Source of the DNA: Centropus unirufus
Taxonomy: Eukaryota > Chordata > Aves > Cuculiformes > Centropidae
NCBI GenBank assembly: GCA_013397695.1
Contig: VYZI01000043.1
Span: forward strand, 811,015-875,014
Reading direction: 5' to 3'
DNA: 64,000 nt
The translations under genes and the position numbers were made by a program. This document shows, piece after piece, positions 60,185 to 64,000 of the stretch; the first letter of the stretch is position 1; every line of letters begins with the position of its first letter. The notes under the pieces are model-generated. The model searched no databases. It saw only the letters and a program-made list of their open reading frames with translations, and was not told the origin of the DNA.

Positions 60185-60385
60185 GGGCAGGTTCGGGTTT
60201 GACATCAGGACACGCTTCTGCCCCGCAAGGGTTTTCGGGCACTGGAAGAGGCTCTCAGGGCAATCCCTGGAGCTGTGCGAAGGACCGGTGCGTGAAGTGC
60301 TTAGGGACGTGGTTTAGTGGTGGGCAGGTATGGTTGGACTCGAGGGTCTCGAAGGTCCTTTCCAACCTGGTGATTCTTGTTCTCA
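60185..60385 (+). repeat. CR1 LINE 3' end next to the TUT4 candidate island
   Basis: Parts in order: 'gggtttgacatcaggacacg' with 'cttctgccccgcaa', 'gggcactggaagaggctctc', 'agggcaatccctggagctgt', 'gtatggttggactcgagggt', 'ctcgaaggtcctttccaacc' and 'tggtgattcttgttct'. This is the CR1 terminal region with one recognisable tail octamer. It begins about 330 bp downstream of the exon donor. Confidence 0.93.
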
Positions 60386-60460
60386 CACCCTGTGGAATTA
60401 AATCGTGGAGGGAGAGACCATAGCCGGTGGTGAGGCCGCCCGGGGGGGTGCCCCGCTGGG

Positions 60461-60490
60461 CTGTGCTGTGCTGTGCTGTGCTGTCCTGTC
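60461..60490. repeat. CTGTG pentanucleotide microsatellite
   Basis: Four exact CTGTG units are followed by two altered ones (CTGTC). It is a simple repeat in the intron. Confidence 0.9.
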
Positions 60491-63400
60491 CCCCCTCCAC
60501 CGTCTCTTTCTGTGGGTTATGGAGTGCCTGAAATGACAGAGAGGTGTCCCTTCGCCTCTGTGTTTGTGCTCTTTTGTTGGCGCATCCTCTGGTATCTGTT
60601 ACCTGTATCTACAGGGAGCAGCGGAACGGCTTCTGCAGTGTGTTGGCATTTGTCAGCTGGCTGAATGTGCCCTCACCTGGGGCCTTCCTGCTTTTAAGGT
60701 TGTTTTTGGGTACAACAGAGGAGGATGGGCTGGTGCAAAGGAACAATACGATCGGGTTTAGGCTAAGGTACCAGAGAGGAATCGGTGCATGAAAAAGAGA
60801 GTTGTATCTAAGCATGGATCTAATTTTATTTTCATGACACCTCCACGTCACTCGGCTTCCTGAGCACTGTGCCCTGGATTCCAGAGTTATTGCATTTCTT
60901 TGAAAATACGTGTTGTTTCTGGTGTTCTTTGGCTTGTGCTCCTGGTTGCTGTAGGTGCTTTTTGCATTGTCTGACCCCAGGTAGTGATGACGTAATTATT
61001 TCCGTGACTAGAAAAGTAAACCAGCCATGGAAGTAAAACTTAATTAGAGTATCTGGCAGAAGACGCTATGCTCGGAATGAGAGGTCTGCTTTACAAACAT
61101 CATTTTTGCAGTGAACTTTTAAAACGTTTTTTTTTCTATTTTAGTTAAAATACCTTCATAGAATTAATTTTGGTAGGGAATTGCTGTTTCCCAGAACATA
61201 TGTGTTGGGATATGTTCCCAGAAAATATGTACAGAGGGGGTTAGAAAGTTCCTGTTGTTGCCCAGAAAACAGCCGGGACTTTTCTCTCCTACCTCAGCTA
61301 GCAAAGAAACTGCCAGATGCCATGGGACACCTGCACTGTATGGAGTATTTACCTGTTTCTTCCACTGAAGGGAACTGTTGCGACGGGGAGAAAGAGGAGC
61401 AGAATTTCTCTGTGTCCTATTTGAAAGCAAGATATCCCTGGGCAGCTCCTCTTGAATGTCTTGTGGGTCTACTTGTCAGAGTAATGGATTCGGATTGTAC
61501 GTTAGTATTGATGCCATAAGGCAGTTCAGTGTTTTGCCCAGCTGAGAGTATATCCTGTTCTCTGGTTGCTTGCTTTTGAGATTTTACAAAGCTTTTCTAC
61601 TAAATTATTTTTGTCCCTATCTTATTGAAATAATGTCAAACTGGTACTGACTTGTACTGAGGACTCCTAGAAAGAAGCATCCTGCAATTTACTTAGCAGA
61701 TTAATTTGCAGAATGGAAGCAATCCAGGGGAAGTCAGCATTTCTGATGCTTTTGGCACATTAGGACTATATTGTGTTTTGTTTGATGAATTGTTTAATTG
61801 CACATAAAAGAGAAATCAGTAACAGTTTTAACTTAAAAGCGCTTAAAAACATACTACCTAAATTTAGTAACAATACATATGAATCTAATTTTTATGTTTA
61901 TTTTTTTTCCAGGGTGCGTTTGTACATGTACTCTTTCTGTATCCTTTGTTCATTATTTTAGTTCTAGTATTTTAGCAGATCTTTGAAAAAAATAACTAAA
62001 CAACTTATCAGATGTTCTTAGGTTTTAGTTTTTATTTCTGTAGATGTATGATATAGTATTTCCATCCAGAAGTAGCTTTCATGTTTTAGTTTTTGGTGTC
62101 AGCAAGGTTTGACTTGAGAGTGACATCAGTTTAGTGTTACGCAGTGTTGTGACTCAGTCCGTGTGCCAACTACATGGGTGTATTTGTGACAGCTTCTCTA
62201 AAGCAATGATTTTCAGCATGTTTCTTTCAGTAGTGAAAGTGCTGGGTCCTGGTAAAGCAGACGTAAGGATTCTGGTAGGGGATCCATTTGGTTTCACTGT
62301 GGTTTATGAACTACTTTGTGACAGGTATGAAGTACCTCAGAGGCACCCCTTCCTCAAAGGTTAGAGTTTGGATAAAGGGATCACTGTTGCTTAAATACGA
62401 GAGCCAGATAAAACTCTATGCCGCAAATACACTTCTCTGTATTTTTATTTAGCACAAACACCCAGTACAAACAGAGGCTTAAGAATAAGATGGGTAAATT
62501 GAGTTTAAATGCATTGCTGCCATTTAAGCCAGTTTCATGAGCAGTTCAGGCTTCTAAGCTAGTATAGCCTTTGTTTTTTTTTGTTTTTTTTTTTTCCACA
62601 GCCTCTTCCCCCATATTTGTACAAATGTTGTGGTTTGTTTTTCAAGTTCCAGCTGCCTTGGGTCAGTTTCCTGGGCTGGTTGCAGCATACAGGGACACTT
62701 GAAGCAGGTGGTCTCCCTCTTCTGGCTTCAGTACTTGCCTGAGTCGATTGTGAAACATTTAAAGGACTATTACTGTAGAACCTAGGGTCAGAACCAAAAC
62801 ATACTAAGGCATAACGAATCCTTCTATGAAGTACAGAGGTAGGAGAAGGCATTGTAACCCAGTTCCACAGCCGGTGGGACTGAGAGAATGGCTTTCCTGA
62901 GTTTGGAACAGGCGTCAGCAGCAGCAGTAGGTTCAGAAGGTGGCAGTTCTTGGCACTGGGCGATGTGCCTTTCTTATCCTCTCAGTGAGTCATGCTATGT
63001 TTTGAAAAAGGCAGCGGGTGTCAACACAAAGAGAGAATAATTTGTAACAGGCACATCTTGTAAGGATCTCCTGTCCAGTGTATTCTGCTCATGTCATGTT
63101 CTAATTGTAAGGCATTTGCACCTACAGATGTTACCAAGTTTTTTACCAACCAAGGCCTTTCCCATTGCTTCAGTTGCTCTGTGGTACTTTTGTAATTCAG
63201 ATATCATCCTGTTACAGTTATGCATGCACATATATTTTTCACTCCTTACAAGTTTTCAATCCTCCACATTGTAAATACAACATCAGAACTTCCCACCGAG
63301 CTACAGGTCTCCACTAAGCCCATAGCGCTGGGTTTGTTGCATCCTTGGTTTGTGCGTTAAATTGTGTGTTCCCTGCCCTGGCTTTCTTCTAGATAGATGT

Positions 63401-64000
63401 TGGTCGTATTATATTTACTGGCCTAAATTATATAGCCTGTAGGAACATGCAGATCTGAAACACCGTAGAGCCCTTATGTTTATCAGTAAGAATACTGGTG
63501 GGTTGTTTGCTTGTGGAGCCTGAGGTGCTTTAATGGTCTGTTATCACCAAGACTTTTAGTTTTATGTAGTTTGGAAAAACATCAAGAATTGGTAATAGTT
63601 TGTATTATGTCTAGTTCATCATAAACCAAGCATAACTTTTTTTAACTATTGCCATAGAACACGAGAGAGGCTTCAATGGTTTGTGTAAGTTCTCAGGTGC
63701 AGAAGTGGGCCTAAGGCTGTAAAGAGACCCCACCACCCCTGCACTTTGGGGCTGACACTGTAGGCATGGTACGTGCTGCAATCTGAGCAGAGTGCCAACC
63801 TTTCCTTTTCTTCCTGTCTGTGGCTGTAACCCTTTTTTGCTGAATTTCCTTTTATTTTTGTTCAGGAAGTTGAGCTGGGCTGTACTGGTAATCAGCTGGG
63901 GTGGGTGAGGTTCATCACCCCACTTGCTGTTGGAAGGCTGGCTGGGCAGATCTGAGCACAAGGCACTATCATAATGGAACTGATTAAAGCAGGGCTCAGA

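Larger units (their letters stand above)
59857..64000 (+). other. TUT4: Start of the first intron of the TUT4 candidate
   Basis: From the GTACGG donor to the window edge no coding exon resembling TUT4 (zinc-knuckle and nucleotidyltransferase protein) is seen on the plus strand. A CR1 end lies at 60185-60385 and a pentamer microsatellite at 60461-60490. Polypyrimidine runs near 62.57-62.60 kb do not lead to a recognisable exon. The next exon is presumed to lie beyond the window. Confidence 0.55.

Noticed and set aside
59123..60205. Minus-strand frames of 218 and 236 codons near the TUT4 candidate island
   Set aside because: One is the complement of the purine tract (repetitive Phe/Pro/Ser/His); the other is CpG-island Pro/Ala/Gly/Arg sequence. 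Neither resembles a protein family.
61361..61400. Short likeness to the mariner transposase tail (CTGAAGGGAACTG...GACGG)
   Set aside because: Only about 20 bases match, with no terminal repeats or further transposase sequence nearby.
1..64000. CRISPR arrays, operons, tRNA or rRNA genes
   Set aside because: No regularly spaced repeats of CRISPR type, no tRNA B-box with matching stem structure and no rRNA sequence were noticed; the window is vertebrate nuclear DNA.

Overview
This is nuclear DNA from a bird. Genes are split by introns with consensus GT/AG junctions. Dispersed CR1 LINE 3' ends carry the avian ATTCTGTG-type tail, and CpG-island promoters are embedded in AT-rich intergenic sequence. 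Two short N-runs (30640-30664 and 53687-53721) mark assembly gaps. The gene order matches the human 1p32.3 block TUT4 - GPX7 - SHISAL2A, seen here in reverse. I recall this block lying on chicken chromosome 8 but cannot verify that from the window.

Layout, left to right. Positions 1 to about 24.4 kb hold no exon I can recognise. They contain old CR1 pieces, a 70-80 bp tandem duplication and a weak dispersed-repeat pair. SHISAL2A is on the minus strand, with exon 2 at 24454-24593 and exon 1 at 30369-30550. Its last exon was not found. Its CpG island is followed by a roughly 21-bp minisatellite with a 64-bp higher-order period. An AT-rich intergenic stretch runs from about 31.2 to 47.3 kb with CR1 fragments. 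GPX7 is on the minus strand and complete in three exons (47363-47526, 49413-49674, 55716-55934). Its intron 1 holds an internally deleted mariner with matching terminal inverted repeats and TA target sites. Upstream of GPX7 come a CR1 end, a purine-rich minisatellite and a second CpG island at about 59.6-60.2 kb. That island drives a plus-strand noncoding first exon, which by synteny is TUT4. The rest of the window is the start of its first intron.

GPX7 encodes a cysteine-type glutathione peroxidase of the endoplasmic reticulum that passes peroxide oxidising power to protein disulphide isomerases. SHISAL2A encodes a small cysteine-rich single-pass membrane protein of poorly known function. 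TUT4 is the terminal uridylyltransferase of the let-7/LIN28 and mRNA-tailing pathways, but none of its coding sequence is in view. The three are neighbours by old synteny; nothing in the sequence suggests a joint function.

I found no novel multi-gene system. The observations most worth checking are the deleted mariner, the two promoter-adjacent minisatellites, the microsatellite-built N-terminal extension that makes the GPX7 start ambiguous, and the missing last exon of SHISAL2A.
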